From Golubevia sp. BC0850 (Eukaryota; Basidiomycota; Exobasidiomycetes; Golubeviales; Golubeviaceae): a stretch of DNA of 64,000 nucleotides. The translations under genes were made by a program, and so were the position numbers. The notes beneath the pieces are model-generated. The model did not search any database and had not been told where the DNA came from. It worked only from the letters and a program-made list of their open reading frames with translations. The stretch covers positions 620,001 through 684,000 of the forward strand of contig JAAVVG010000006.1 in the NCBI GenBank assembly GCA_012976225.1. Direction: 5' to 3'. Below are positions 46,758 to 57,178 of this stretch, in pieces (the stretch's first letter is position 1; each line of letters starts with the position of its first letter).

Positions 46758-46972
46758 CTATTTCCATTCGTGACCCCCGCAATACCCGAGGCACTCAGGC
46801 TGGAAGAGAGAGGAAAGCGTCCCGAGCGTCAGAGTGAATCGCCTGAGATTCGAGAAAGGTGAGGAGACAACTGACAACTACTAACCTCGATGTTTGCTGG
46901 ATCTGGAACTGGAACCGCAGCTACTACGGAGAGTAGAATAGCCAGGGTGGCAATGGAGAGTTTGAAGTTCAT
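46758..46972 (-). CDS. Putative 42-residue secreted peptide
   Basis: Minus-strand exons 46972-46886 and 46799-46758, joined in phase 0 across an 86-nt intron (donor GTTAGT, acceptor TTCCAG). The product starts with a convincing signal peptide, MNFKLSIATLAILLSVVAAV, then PVPDPANIE, then exon 2: PECLGYCGGHEWK and stop. If cleaved after VVAA, the mature peptide has about 23 residues with two cysteines four apart (C-x3-C). A TATTTAAG element lies 76 bases upstream of the ATG. It could be a secreted signalling or antimicrobial-like peptide, or simply the first exon of a longer gene whose other exons I have not found. There is no CaaX end, so it is not a basidiomycete lipopeptide pheromone. Confidence 0.42.
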
Positions 46973-47047
46973 TCTGACTTCGAGTTGAGGTAGAAGAAAG
47001 ATTGAGAGGGGGGAGGGAAAGTCACCTCGAAAGAATGATCCTCCCTG

Positions 47048-47055
47048 CTTAAATA
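47048..47055 (-). promoter_or_regulatory. TATA-like box of the putative secreted peptide
   Basis: TATTTAAG on the minus strand, 76 bases before the ATG at 46972, the same spacing as for the peroxygenase TATA box. Confidence 0.45.
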
Positions 47056-47284
47056 CCTCTTCCATTCGGATCGAAAAACGTCGACAATTTGCCGTGATTA
47101 GCGGCTAGCGGTTCCTATGCACTGTATCTCCTCTTCCTCAGGTTGAGAGGGCTCTGCTCAGGGCACCTAGTTACGCTAAACTTTCGCCAATCTCCAGAAG
47201 GACGCGAATCGCGATGACACGATGACGTTTCACTTCATGAGTTCATCTCAAGAAACTGTATGGAATTGATTCGTTCGCTCTGGG

Positions 47285-47292
47285 TATATAAG
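47285..47292 (+). promoter_or_regulatory. TATA box
   Basis: TATATAAG on the plus strand, 103 bases before the ATG at 47395. It is the best evidence that a plus-strand transcript starts near 47315. Confidence 0.5.
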
Positions 47293-47394
47293 TTCTATGT
47301 GCGTATGGCACAGACGGAAATGAGACAGTGAAGAGAAAGTGGTGAGCGGTGAGCCTTGGGGGCTTGGGACTTGGGTGATTGAAGAGGCAGAACA

Positions 47395-47997
47395 ATGAAT
47401 AAGTGGGAAGAACCAGATACGACAGTTACAGACCTTCCTCTGGAGATCCCAACATTCTTGCACTTCAGAGGAGAAGTTGATTAATGCAGGTGATCCTACT
47501 ATGAACGCTGAAGCGCTGAACTGCTGAACATTGAATGTATTGAACTCACATCCTCGGATGAGCTCGATGAGATAATGAGAGGACATGCTGATGACTTTCC
47601 TTTGGAACTAGCCTCAGCAATTCCCACCAGGGAATGGAACTATGTAGAAGAAAAAATCAGAGCCAGCAGCTCCAACACTCCATGCGATTCTCTGTTGTCC
47701 GAGGTCGAGGATGGAAGGAGGAGGCGAGGAGGGTGAAGGTCATGGCAAGACCGGATTGTGAAAGATTTGAAGCATTGAAAGTTTTGATGAAGTCATTGAA
47801 GAACGATTTTGACAAGGAGATTTCCGAGTGGAAATCATCAAGAACCGAATTGGGGCTAGAAGAGACGGGTGAGAAGGATCGAGTGTCCACAACCCCCTCG
47901 TTCCCTTGTCTTTGTCTTTCTCTTTATTCTCTCACCTTCTGCTCAATCTCCTCCTTGACATCTGTCCAAACCACTTCCTATAGCGCTTTTCAAATAA
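47395..47997 (+). CDS. Small uncertain protein (or leader region of TVP38)
   Basis: Tentative exons 47395-47475, 47631-47868 and 47984-47997 give 110 residues in phase. The final intron is good (GTGAGA..TATAG), and the acceptor before 47631 is strong (TTCCCACCAG), but the first donor (GTTGAT) is weak, so the N-terminus is unsure; a start at 47634 is possible. The C-terminal part is protein-like and charged: RPDCERFEALKVLMKSLKND, then DFDKEISEW and LGLEETALFK before the stop. I recognise no family. The stop lies only 21 bases before the TVP38 start, far too close for separate fungal genes. This may therefore be the spliced 5' leader of TVP38 carrying an upstream frame, or a true two-cistron transcript. 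Confidence 0.3.
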
Positions 47998-48018
47998 GCA
48001 TCATTCGTTCAAGCAACG

Positions 48019-50963
48019 ATGAGTAACCCCTACTATAGATCATCCAGGGACACAGACTACCAATCCAACCCTTTCAACCAGAACCAGAACCAGAAGCGGG
48101 GGCAAGACCCTAGGAATGGCAATGGAAACAATCACAATAACAATGGTGGATATCTGTATCAGCAACATCAATATCAACCAGAGGTAGAAGAGCCTGACTT
48201 TGGCAGTGCAGCAGAGGCATTCCACCACCGACAGAATTCAAAGTCAAATCAATTCAATAACTATCCCAATCAGCAACCAGATCAGAGGAGACAAGATAGC
48301 AATCATTCTTATAGACCTCCGATGAGTGGTCAACCAAATACCTCTTACAACCCCTATCAATCCAATCCAAATCCAAATTACAATCCAGAGGCTGGTCATG
48401 CTGCTTCTTATGCGTATGCACCTCGAATTCAACATTCAAACAATCAGAATCAGCAAGGGAATCAGTCCTTGAACCCTCCTTCCTCCTCTCCATACGCAGC
48501 AGGCGGAGGTGGTGGGGACGCCTCCTCAGTCTCTTTGTCTCAACTTTCAGATCAAGAACTTCATCTCAATTCCAATTCTCATCCAAACAACCCATACAAT
48601 ACTAGTGCTGGAGGTTTACAACCCCCAAATCCTAACTTCTCTAATCCGAATATCAATAGACCTGCAAGTCCTTTCGATGGAGTCTATGAGGACAAGGCTC
48701 CTAAGTGGGAGAAACTCAATCCTGAACAGAAGAAGATTGCCAAACAGTTTCCAAAGGACTTGGATGAGGAAGGAACTAGTCTTTGGGGTAGTATGAAATC
48801 TATTGTGAAGAATTGGAGGGATTTTGTCAAATGGAAATATACTGGTGAGTCGAGAGAGGGCGATAGAGAGGGGAGAGGGGTTGTGCCGATTGAGCATCAT
48901 TCTTTTAAAATTCAAGAGCAGAGAAAAAGGGATAGTACAGTGGCCTGAACAAGAGACGGAGGTGCAAAATGAGTAGCTTCTTCAAAGTCCAAACTAACCT
49001 CCCCCTATCCCCCACCTTCTCTACCCCAGGTTACTACGTGATTCTCCTCGTCATTCTTGCTCTAGTAGCACTCATGACAATCTACCATACTCAAATCATC
49101 GATTGGTTAACGCCAGTCTCGAAGAAGATCAAGTCGGTCTCTTGGGGTTGGGTCATTCCGGTTGCGATCCTCTTTGTAGTCAGTTTCCCCCCTCTTTTCG
49201 GAGCTGAAGTCGTGATCATTCTCTGTGGAGTGGTGTATGGTCTTTGGATTGGATTCGCGATCGTTTCTTTGGGTACTTTGCTGGGTGAATTGGGCAATTT
49301 CTGGGGTGAGTCTACTCTTTCTTTTCTCTTTTTCCCGTTTCCATACTTCGAATCTCAAGTTTGACAGAGAATGCTGCCGAATCCTCAACAGTCTAAATTC
49401 ATCTCATCGTTCCTCCTTCCTCTTTTCTCTCCCACCAGCTTTCATGTACTGTCTCAAGAGGACGGCGGAGAAATACGAAAGAAAGAATCTCAACTACGCC
49501 TGTATGGCTCACATCGTTCGAGAGGGCGGTTTCATGGTCATTCTTCTAGCAAGACTCTCAGCCATTCCAGGTCATTTCACAACTGCAGTCTTTGCTACTG
49601 TTGGAATGAACGTCTTCGTCTTCTTACTAGCTGCGATTTTGAGTATGCCGAAACAGCTGTCTATTGTCTGTGAGTTTCTTTTCTCGTTTTCGACCGCCTA
49701 CATCTGTTTTGAGAACTGGATCTAAAGTCCTTGGCTCCTCTTCCACTTTTCTCCCCTTTCAGATCTCGGAGTAGCAATCGAGCAGTCAGGATCAGGCGGT
49801 GAGTAAGAACACAACTTCAGACCATCTGCTCTGTTCAACTTCGCTCATCTTTCTCTTCATTCCATTCCATTCAAATCGAATCTCTACCTGTGTACTTTCC
49901 AGGAGAGACGACGACATCCAAAATTGTCAAATACGTTGTCCTAGTCATCAGTTTCATCGTCACTGTTTGGGCGGCTTGGTATCTCTACGGAAAGATGGAG
50001 CAGGCGAGACCTATTGTTCAACAGAGACTTCGAGCTCGTCGATACACGATGCTTTCTGAAGCAAGGAAGTTCGAAAAAGCCAGTGAAAACACGGTGTCTT
50101 ACGAAGGAGAAGATGGAGCTAAAGGTTATGCCAATGGAAGAGAATCTGACGAAGAGGATGATGGTGGAAAGTCTATGAAGATGAAGGTCAGATCGGATCA
50201 TAGCGAGAAGGTTGATTTAGGTAGATCTCCAAGTGGTGGTTGGGCTAGATGGGCGGGAGGGGGGAACAGCAACAATAACGGAGGAATCAGATCTCCTAGG
50301 ATTGAAGAAGAAATTAGAGAAGGTCAATCCATTCTAAGGAAAGCTGCACCGATCGATAGGTCGAGCAGTCACGCCTCATCAAGTTCTACTTTAAGTCTTC
50401 ACGAACAACAGTACGATTCTGAAAGCCCGGATGGAGGTTTACAGAATCGAAGCAAGGTTTCAGAATTGGATTTAGAGGTACTGAGAGAAGCTACTTCTCC
50501 AACAAAGAAGGGTGACAACAGTAGAGGAATGGAAGGTAGACCTGGACCTGGAAATGGTCTGGAGAGAAATAAATCATATCGCTACGCCACTTCAATCGGA
50601 TCGATTTATGATTATCCCACTGGTTCAGAAGATTTAAGGAATGGAGTACAAACCTCTTATGCCAACGGAAGTTCTGCTCAAGTCAGGGATTTCAACGGAG
50701 ATGAGACGTTGGTGTCTAGGCATCCTCAGAATGGGAACTTTAATCCTCTATTTCAGAACAATCCTCCTCCAAGCTATGTTTCGAATGACCTTCAAAGCAC
50801 TCCAACTCAACAGTTCAACCGAAACGACCAGAGTTCTTCAAGGCAGGTTCCTTTCAACCAACCTCACAATGCTGGATGGAATCATGCTGAGATCGATGGG
50901 AATCATCATCAACAATCAAGTTTAGATTCACAGAATCATTATGATGGTCCATCTGCGCTTTAA
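48019..50963 (+). CDS. TVP38: TVP38-like Golgi membrane protein (VTT/SNARE-associated domain)
   Basis: Exons 48019-48844, 49030-49305, 49439-49669, 49763-49798 and 49903-50963, in phase, 809 residues. Residues 1-225 are Asn/Gln/Pro-rich and disordered; a charged helical part (KWEKLNPEQKKIAKQFPKDL) leads to the membrane domain. Transmembrane segments include YYVILLVILALVALMTIY and VIPVAILFVVSFPPLFGAE, followed by the signature GVVYGLWIGFAIVSLGTLLG and ELGNFWAFMYCLKR. Then LLARLSAIPGHFTTAVFATV, YLGVAIEQSGSG and a last segment near 49925-49985. A 300-residue polar tail follows. TVP38/VTT proteins are multi-span Golgi or ER proteins; related VTT proteins scramble lipids. The yeast protein has about 340 residues, so both tails here are extra. 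Exon 4 is only 36 nt. Confidence 0.92.
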
Positions 50964-52146
50964 GACTCAACATCAAATTGCAAAGTGTCTCCACTTTTAC
51001 CCCCTAGACGACTGGTTCGTCAAGTTGTGGGTTTCGGTCTGGAATAAGATCCGTGACGGACAACTCATCAAAAGCTGGTTCTTTCTCCTCTTCTCTTCTT
51101 TCAGTTTTTAATTTGCTATTCCCTCATCCTAGATTCTTCTATACTCTTTTTTGCTTGTCTGCTCTTTATTCTCTCTTCTCGTTCTTTTCTCTTCAAGAAA
51201 TGTAAATAATGTAAAAAGCAAACCTTTCAAATGATCATCGAGTCGACAATGGATAATGCAAATTCAACTGAATCGAGTTGACTATTAGACTGTTGGAGAG
51301 AATCGAGTCAGGATCTCACGCTCTCACGTATTTGATGCTTCATCGCTTCATCCTTTCCTTCTTTCTCGTAGCTTCCAGTTCGGATTCAACTTCTCGTCTC
51401 ATCTCGTGAGTAGATGGGAAATCATTGAATTAGGGACAAGCTCCAAAAGGAGATTTTTTTTGGCTTTTTCTCTCGTGAGCTAACTGCTGACTCCGAGACG
51501 AAAGAGAAGAAAGTAGAAGATGGACATGCGGGTTCCGGAAAAGGAAGAGAGAGAGAGAAAGACCTTGAACATACCGAACAAATTGAGGACCTGATGAGAT
51601 ATCTTCCACTTGCTTTGGCTTGTTTCATGTTCCACAAACAAACCAATCTACTTGGAGTAAAACTTGTAGCGTCATCTCCAAGCTTATGACGTTGTGGTAC
51701 CAACGTCGATCCCCCTCTACATTGATCGCCGTCCTCTGCATAACCATCTGTAGTCATAGAGTTCCATCTTTAAAGATTTGAATCTTGAGGGAAGAGGGGG
51801 TGATTGGTCTCTGTCAACTTCGTTAATCCCAGGCATTTTCGATCAAGATCTTGCTATTAGTCGTATCAGTGGTACCGTTTTAGAAGTAATAAATGAAGAC
51901 TCAAAGAAGTGTCAAAAACCTCGGATTGATCTGTTCATGCAACTACCTTTCACTTTCTTCGTTCAATTTAGAATGACTCTTGAAGCTAGAGAAACCTTCT
52001 CGAAAAACCCCCTTTCTTTCTCCAATTCTTTAAATGTTCTTTCGGGATTCAAATTGAATAAATTCGATTCTGAATCTTAAACCCAACCTTTTTTGTCAAC
52101 TCAACAAAAGGTGTGTGTGTGTGTGTTGTATGATTCTATGAAAACT
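50964..52146. other. Convergent intergenic gap between TVP38 and the WD40 gene
   Basis: About 1.18 kb between converging 3' ends. A GT dinucleotide run lies at 52111-52126. A 111-codon minus-strand frame at 51422-51757 is Ser/Cys-rich without motifs and is not annotated. No RNA gene recognised. Confidence 0.4.
52111..52126. repeat. GT dinucleotide microsatellite
   Basis: Eight GT units just beyond the 3' end of the minus-strand WD40 gene. Confidence 0.8.
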
Positions 52147-53406
52147 TTAATCCATTCCCCAAATCCTAACCATTCCATCATTACCAGCAGTAACGAATTC
52201 CATCCTATCATTAATTCCTCTAAATTTCGGATTCATTTCAATCCAAAAAACAGGTTTCTGATTCCCATCTATGAGTTTTCCAATTTCTCCATTTGTTGAA
52301 AACAACTCTTGTCCATCTCCAGCGACTTGCCAACAAGAGACTCTTCCATTTTCATCTCCTGCTAAGATTTTGGAACCGTCTGAAGTGAAAGTGGATTTAC
52401 ATTTGTAGGATTTGTTTTGATGACCTTTGAATTGTTGAAGAAGGCTTCCGTTTTGTAGATCTAGGAGTCTGTGGGTTGAATCCAGAGAGGAGAGAAGGAT
52501 TAAGGAGGTGCAAGTGGAGGATGAAGATGGAGAAGGTGGTAGAGAGATGGAGGTGATGGGGACTGGGAGAAAGAGGGGAGAAGGGGTGGGGGAGTGATTA
52601 TTGAGTCGAAGGTTTGAGATCGAGTCGAATGTCAAAACCGCAAAATCTCTCTTCTTCAAATGGGGAACCAAAGTAAAAGAGACGATAGAACGATAACAAG
52701 AAAATTCTTCAACTCGAAAAACTTCTTTGATACTTGTAGTCATTCTCGAAGCTCGAGAAATACTTTTCCTCCTGTTTCCTCCAAACCAAACCAAACCCCC
52801 AAACAAACACTCACCATCTAAAGTATCCTCTTTCAATTTTCCCATTCTAATATCATAGGTTCTAAGAACACCATCCAAACCACCAGTGAAGATCTCATTG
52901 CCCAAGATTTGCAAATCCATAATCGAATCTTTAGCATCTTCCAAAGTCATGATAGGTTTATAATCTCTAGATTTCAAATCAAAGAATCTAACTGTCTTAT
53001 CAAATCCAGCTGAAACTACTAAATTCTGTTCTCTTTGTTTCCCAGCTCCATTTGCACCTGGACCAGCGAACTTGACTACATTGACTTTGCCAACATGACC
53101 GCTGAAACGAGACAGAACTTGATTGGTAGAAACGTTCCATAGAAAGAATTGCTTGTCTGAACCTGCTGATAGGAATTTTGAATTGTCATTGGAAATGTCT
53201 AGAGAAGAAATTTCATGAGAATGGAGAGAATAAGTTTGGATCGCAGATGGAATTGAAGGTGAAGTTGAGTTAGAAGAAATGGTTGAAGGATTCCATAATT
53301 TGATTTTACGATCGGTCGAAGAAGATAGAAGGTAAACTCCATTAGAATCATATCGTATCACTTGAATCGAAGATTTGTGAGCTTGGAAACAATTCAACAG
53401 TTCCAT
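52147..53406 (-). CDS. WD40 repeat protein, WDR83/MORG1-like
   Basis: The whole span is open in one minus-strand frame (419 codons), but homology supports an intron at 52814-52563 (GTGAGT..CTCCCAG): exons 53406-52815 and 52562-52147, 335 residues. Seven WD repeats can be traced: FQAHKSSIQVIRYDSNGVYL with IKLW, HSHEISSLDISNDNSKFL with FFLW, GHVGKVNVVKF with VRFFD, then MDLQILGNEIFTGGLDGVLRTYDIR. After the splice come VPITSISL, LLSSLDSTHRLLDL, FKGHQNKSYKCKSTF with VSCW, and MVRIW near the end. The LDSTxRLLD and GHxNxxYK signatures are typical of WDR83 (about 315 residues), a scaffold in MAPK signalling that also binds spliceosomes in animals. In fungi its role is unclear. The excised 252 bases translate to basic, non-WD sequence. 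Confidence 0.88.
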   Translation of the reverse strand: MELLNCFQAHKSSIQVIRYDSNGVYLLSSSTDRKIKLWNPSTISSNSTSPSIPSAIQTYSLHSHEISSLDISNDNSKFLSAGSDKQFFLWNVSTNQVLSRFSGHVGKVNVVKFAGPGANGAGKQREQNLVVSAGFDKTVRFFDLKSRDYKPIMTLEDAKDSIMDLQILGNEIFTGGLDGVLRTYDIRMGKLKEDTLDGECLFGGLVWFGGNRRKSISRASRMTTSIKEVFRVEEFSCYRSIVSFTLVPHLKKRDFAVLTFDSISNLRLNNHSPTPSPLFLPVPITSISLPPSPSSSSTCTSLILLSSLDSTHRLLDLQNGSLLQQFKGHQNKSYKCKSTFTSDGSKILAGDENGRVSCWQVAGDGQELFSTNGEIGKLIDGNQKPVFWIEMNPKFRGINDRMEFVTAGNDGMVRIWGMD

Positions 53407-53979
53407 CTTTGAAGGGTGCTCTGTTTCTCTCTCTCTCTCTCTCTCTCTCTCCCTTCCTCTCTCTGACTCTTCTGTCTATCTGTCTATCTTCTTCGCTTTC
53501 CTTTCCTCTTTCTTTGCTTGTAGTTGATGAGAGAGAGAGAGAGAGAAGAGAGAGAAGAGCTGTCTCGCTGTCTCAGTTGTGTTGAATTCATCACTGTTCA
53601 CTTTGATCTTGCTCCCTCTCTTCCCCCTATATTCTTCCTTACTCTCCCCTTTCTTTCCACCCCTTTCTTCCTCCCTCCTTTACCCTCTTTTTCTACTTTC
53701 TTTTTCTATCCGTTTCATCAACTCTCTACTCTTCTCACCACAAATCAATCGCACTCGAAAAGCTGAATTAGCTACTCTACTCAACTCCTTCTCAATCCGT
53801 CAATTCAACCTTCAATCCTTCAAGCTTAAACCTGATTGGATTGGACAATCTTAGCGTAGCCTCTCAGCTCACAACCTTAAGAATTCAATAGAAATACATC
53901 AACTCTGCAAACCATAGTAGAACTCTTTCTACCTGTACCAGCAACATCAACCCGAAGAAGATTCAAACACTCAAAGACC
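53407..53979. promoter_or_regulatory. Divergent promoter region with CT microsatellite
   Basis: About 570 bases between the WD40 gene (-) and casein kinase 1 (+). It holds a CT run at 53426-53451, a short GA run at 53528-53548 and a long CT-rich stretch to about 53730. No TATA box, no gene recognised. Confidence 0.45.
53426..53451. repeat. CT dinucleotide microsatellite
   Basis: About 13 CT units just upstream of the WD40 gene start; probably in its 5' leader. Confidence 0.85.
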
Positions 53980-56900
53980 ATGTCCTCATCACATACCGCT
54001 CACGCAAGTTCAGGTTCAAACGTCGTTGGAGTACATTATAGAGTTGGAAAGAAAATCGTCAGTTTCAAACAAGAGCTTCAAGTGATGTGGTTGAAGTTTC
54101 AATCCTGCCCAACCTACCCCTCTCGTCCTACTCGATCATGGTTGGCTCACTTCCTCTCCTATCCCTTCTCCCTCCATCCTATGCTTTTCTTCTCTCGTAG
54201 GGGGAAGGTTCTTTTGGTGTCATCTTTGAAGGTTAGTCTACGTCACCCGATTGGAAGTAGAGTGGGGGGACGCATCCTTCCAGACTTTCAATCTCAAGAT
54301 AGGAGGCGGGGAATCAAATCATAGGAAGATGCAAGGTTTTGGGGGAGGTTCTCTTGAGAGCTTTAGTTCTCTCTCTATTAGAAGAGAACTACTTGAGCAA
54401 GGAAGTTTGGATAGAGGTCAATTCTATGCATTCAGAAAGGGAGAGAATCAGAGAATCGGAAGCCTTGACTACCATGGTAGAGAATCGTCGGACCTTCTCC
54501 AGAAGTTCTTTTGATCCCGTTCTTCTCACTAACCTCTATCTTTCCATCGTGTTCCATTCAATAGGTACCAACTTGTTGAACAGTCAAGCAGTTGCTATCA
54601 AGTTTGTGAGTTGGCCCTTTTAATTCTATTCATACTTCTCCCTCATTCTTTCCTTCTCGTACTTTCAACTTTGATTCCTCAAAGGTCTCTCAGAAGAACC
54701 TCCTCTCTGATCTTTTTGTTTATCTCAATCCTATAACTCTTCCATTCGTGTCTTTGTCTACTTTCTTAGGAACCACGTAAAAGTGATGCTCCTCAACTTA
54801 GAGATGAATACAGGACTTATAAGATTCTAGCTGGTTGTCGTGAGTACCCCCCCCCTCTCCCTCCCTCCCTCACCATCTACTTCTCCTTTCACCTTCTTCC
54901 TAAACTTGAGTCTGTCGTCCCAGTTCCGTCTGACATCTCTCATCTTTCTCCTCCTACCTTCGCTTTGGTGCCCCACCCCCTTTCATTTCTCTTCCATCTC
55001 CTTGACCCCCCCCCCCAAAATCTCTACCTCACATCTCCCTCCAACTCCTCTGGCCCTGTTCCATTCCTCTTAGATGGAGTTCCTCAAGTCTACTACTTCG
55101 GACAAGAAGGTCTGCATAACATACTAGTCATTGATCTATTAGGTCCATCTTTGGAAGATCTCTTCGATATGTGTGGAAGGAAATTCAGTATCAAGACGGT
55201 GGTGATGACTGCTAAACAAATGGTGAGTTCGAATTGCTGAGCTAGCAGTGGTTGGAACGGAGGAGTCTGGGTCTGTGTTAGAGATAGGACGAGGTCTAGA
55301 TTCAAAGAAGTAGACCTTTTGCAGAAATACTTTTCAAGGGTTGAAGAATACTTGTATCCGATCCAGAGGAAATTGAAAGACTTAGTTTCAAGAGATACTT
55401 TCCGACTCTCAAGACACCTCCCATCATTAACTCGAAACCTTCCATCTGACCCTCCTCCCCCAACCGCGGAATTCTTTCCTACTCCTCAGATCACAAGAGT
55501 TCAAACCATCCATGAAAAGAATCTCATCTATCGAGACATTAAACCAGACAATTTTATCATCGGAAGACCTTTAACAAAGGCTTCGAATGTGATTCATGTG
55601 ATTGATTTCGGAATGGCTAAACAATATAGAGATCCAAAGACTAAGACTCATATCCCTTATAGAGAGAGGAAAAGTTTGAGCGGGACGGCTAGGTATATGA
55701 GTATCAACACTCATTTGGGCAGAGGTGAGTTATTGAATACGCGAGGGAAGGGAAGGGGGTTGAGGTTGAGATTCAAGGGGAGAGGTTTGAGGAGGAAGAT
55801 GCGAGAGAATGGGATGATCTTTGGAGAAGAGGAGAAAGAGGCCTGTGATTTGATGGAGCTTGGAGTCATAGGACTCAGAGTCTTAAGCAATTGCTGAATT
55901 CAATTCTACCAGGATCCTCCAAGAAAGATGCTAACTAGCCAACCACCTTCCATTCCCTTCCCGTCCCATCTCTCAGAACAATCACGACGTGATGATCTAG
56001 AGGCCTTAGGACATGTCTTCATGTACTTCCTTCGTGGAGGTTTACCATGGCAAGGTTTAAAAGCCGCTACCAACAAACAGAAATACGAAAAGATCGGAGA
56101 GAAGAAACAATCTACTCCAATCAAGGAATTATGTGAAGGCTTCCCAGAAGAGTTTGGAATCTATTTGAATTACGTTAGGAAACTTGGATTCGAAGAAACT
56201 CCAGATTACGATTTCTTGAGAGAACTTTTCACAAAGGTTTTGAAAAGTAGTGGGGAACCGGAAGATGGTGTTTATGATTGGATGATGTTGAATGGCGGAA
56301 AAGGTTGGGAAGCTGGAACTGTGAGTCTGTTGAAATAGCGATTGGGTTGGAGTTTCAGGAGAAGAAAGCAAAGGAGAGGCAAGACTGACGCTTTTGATGT
56401 TCTCTCTCTCTTTTTCCAGCACCGTGAGCGTGCAAGCGATCGTGAACGCGGAGAACGTGAACGCCATCGTGATCCAAGATCTTCGCAGCAAGTAGTCAAT
56501 AATCAATCATCTCAGCAGATGATGGTCCCGCCTCAATCAGCTCAACTAGCAAGAAATCCATCCAAAGGAGGTAGAAAATCTGGAGTACCAGGTGGACTAG
56601 TTCCAGGAAGTGATGGACGTCAAGCTGGATCGACTGGAAATGGTGGATTAAGAGGATCTCATGGAGGAGACGGTGGATTCCAGACGAATCAATCGGGTTA
56701 TGGTGGTGTAGGTCAAGGAAGTAATGTCGCAGTTCATGACGCAACTGTGGCTGGTTTACCAACTTCAGGACCAAACACTCCAGGAGGACAATCACCTCAT
56801 GGAAACGCTTTCGGTCAGTCGGGAAATGGGAATCAAATGTTAAATCATTCTACAGGAGGAATTGAAGGTGGAAGGAGAGTCGATGGGAGAGGTCCAGTGG

Positions 56901-57022
56901 GAAATAATGGGATGGGAAATGAATTGGTTAATGGGAATGATGGAATGGGAAATCATCATCCTGCTGAAAGACAAAGCTTTGGTACCAAATTGGTGAATGT
57001 TTTGACTTGTAGGTGCGCTTAA
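53980..57022 (+). CDS. Casein kinase 1, membrane-anchored YCK type
   Basis: Eight exons: 53980-54057, 54201-54231, 54565-54605, 54770-54839, 55074-55222, 55490-55724, 55977-56320, 56420-57022; in phase, 516 residues. Kinase landmarks are complete: [11 protein letters not shown], the ATP-binding Lys in [37 protein letters not shown], catalytic [20 protein letters not shown] and the CK1-specific [25 protein letters not shown]. After the kinase domain come an RER-rich basic stretch and a 170-residue Gly/Asn/Gln-rich tail ending [12 protein letters not shown] kinases end in two Cys that are palmitoylated to hold them at the plasma membrane; here the two Cys are separated by Arg and followed by Ala. 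Roles in yeast include nutrient sensing, endocytosis and morphogenesis. Exons 2 and 3 are only 31 and 41 nt. Confidence 0.95.
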
Positions 57023-57146
57023 GCTCCTTTCAGTCTCGCAAACTCTTCAAGGTTCGTCAAGACACTTTACCTCCACTGCTCCTTTCAATCTCTTCACCCA
57101 TCTTCAATTACTTTCCTTTAAAACCGTCTTCTGGATTATACCACCA

Positions 57147-57178
<32 letters not shown>

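Larger units (their letters stand above)
46973..47394. promoter_or_regulatory. Divergent promoter region with two TATA boxes
   Basis: About 420 bases between divergent small genes. A minus-strand TATA-like element (47048-47055) faces the 42-residue peptide, and a plus-strand TATATAAG (47285-47292) faces the small gene at 47395. Confidence 0.4.

Noticed and set aside
47248-47586. A minus-strand start MSSHYLIELIRG followed by a GTGAGT donor, suggesting a small gene.
   Set aside because: Downstream acceptors give stops or unconvincing sequence, and the plus-strand TATA box and introns in the same region are better supported.
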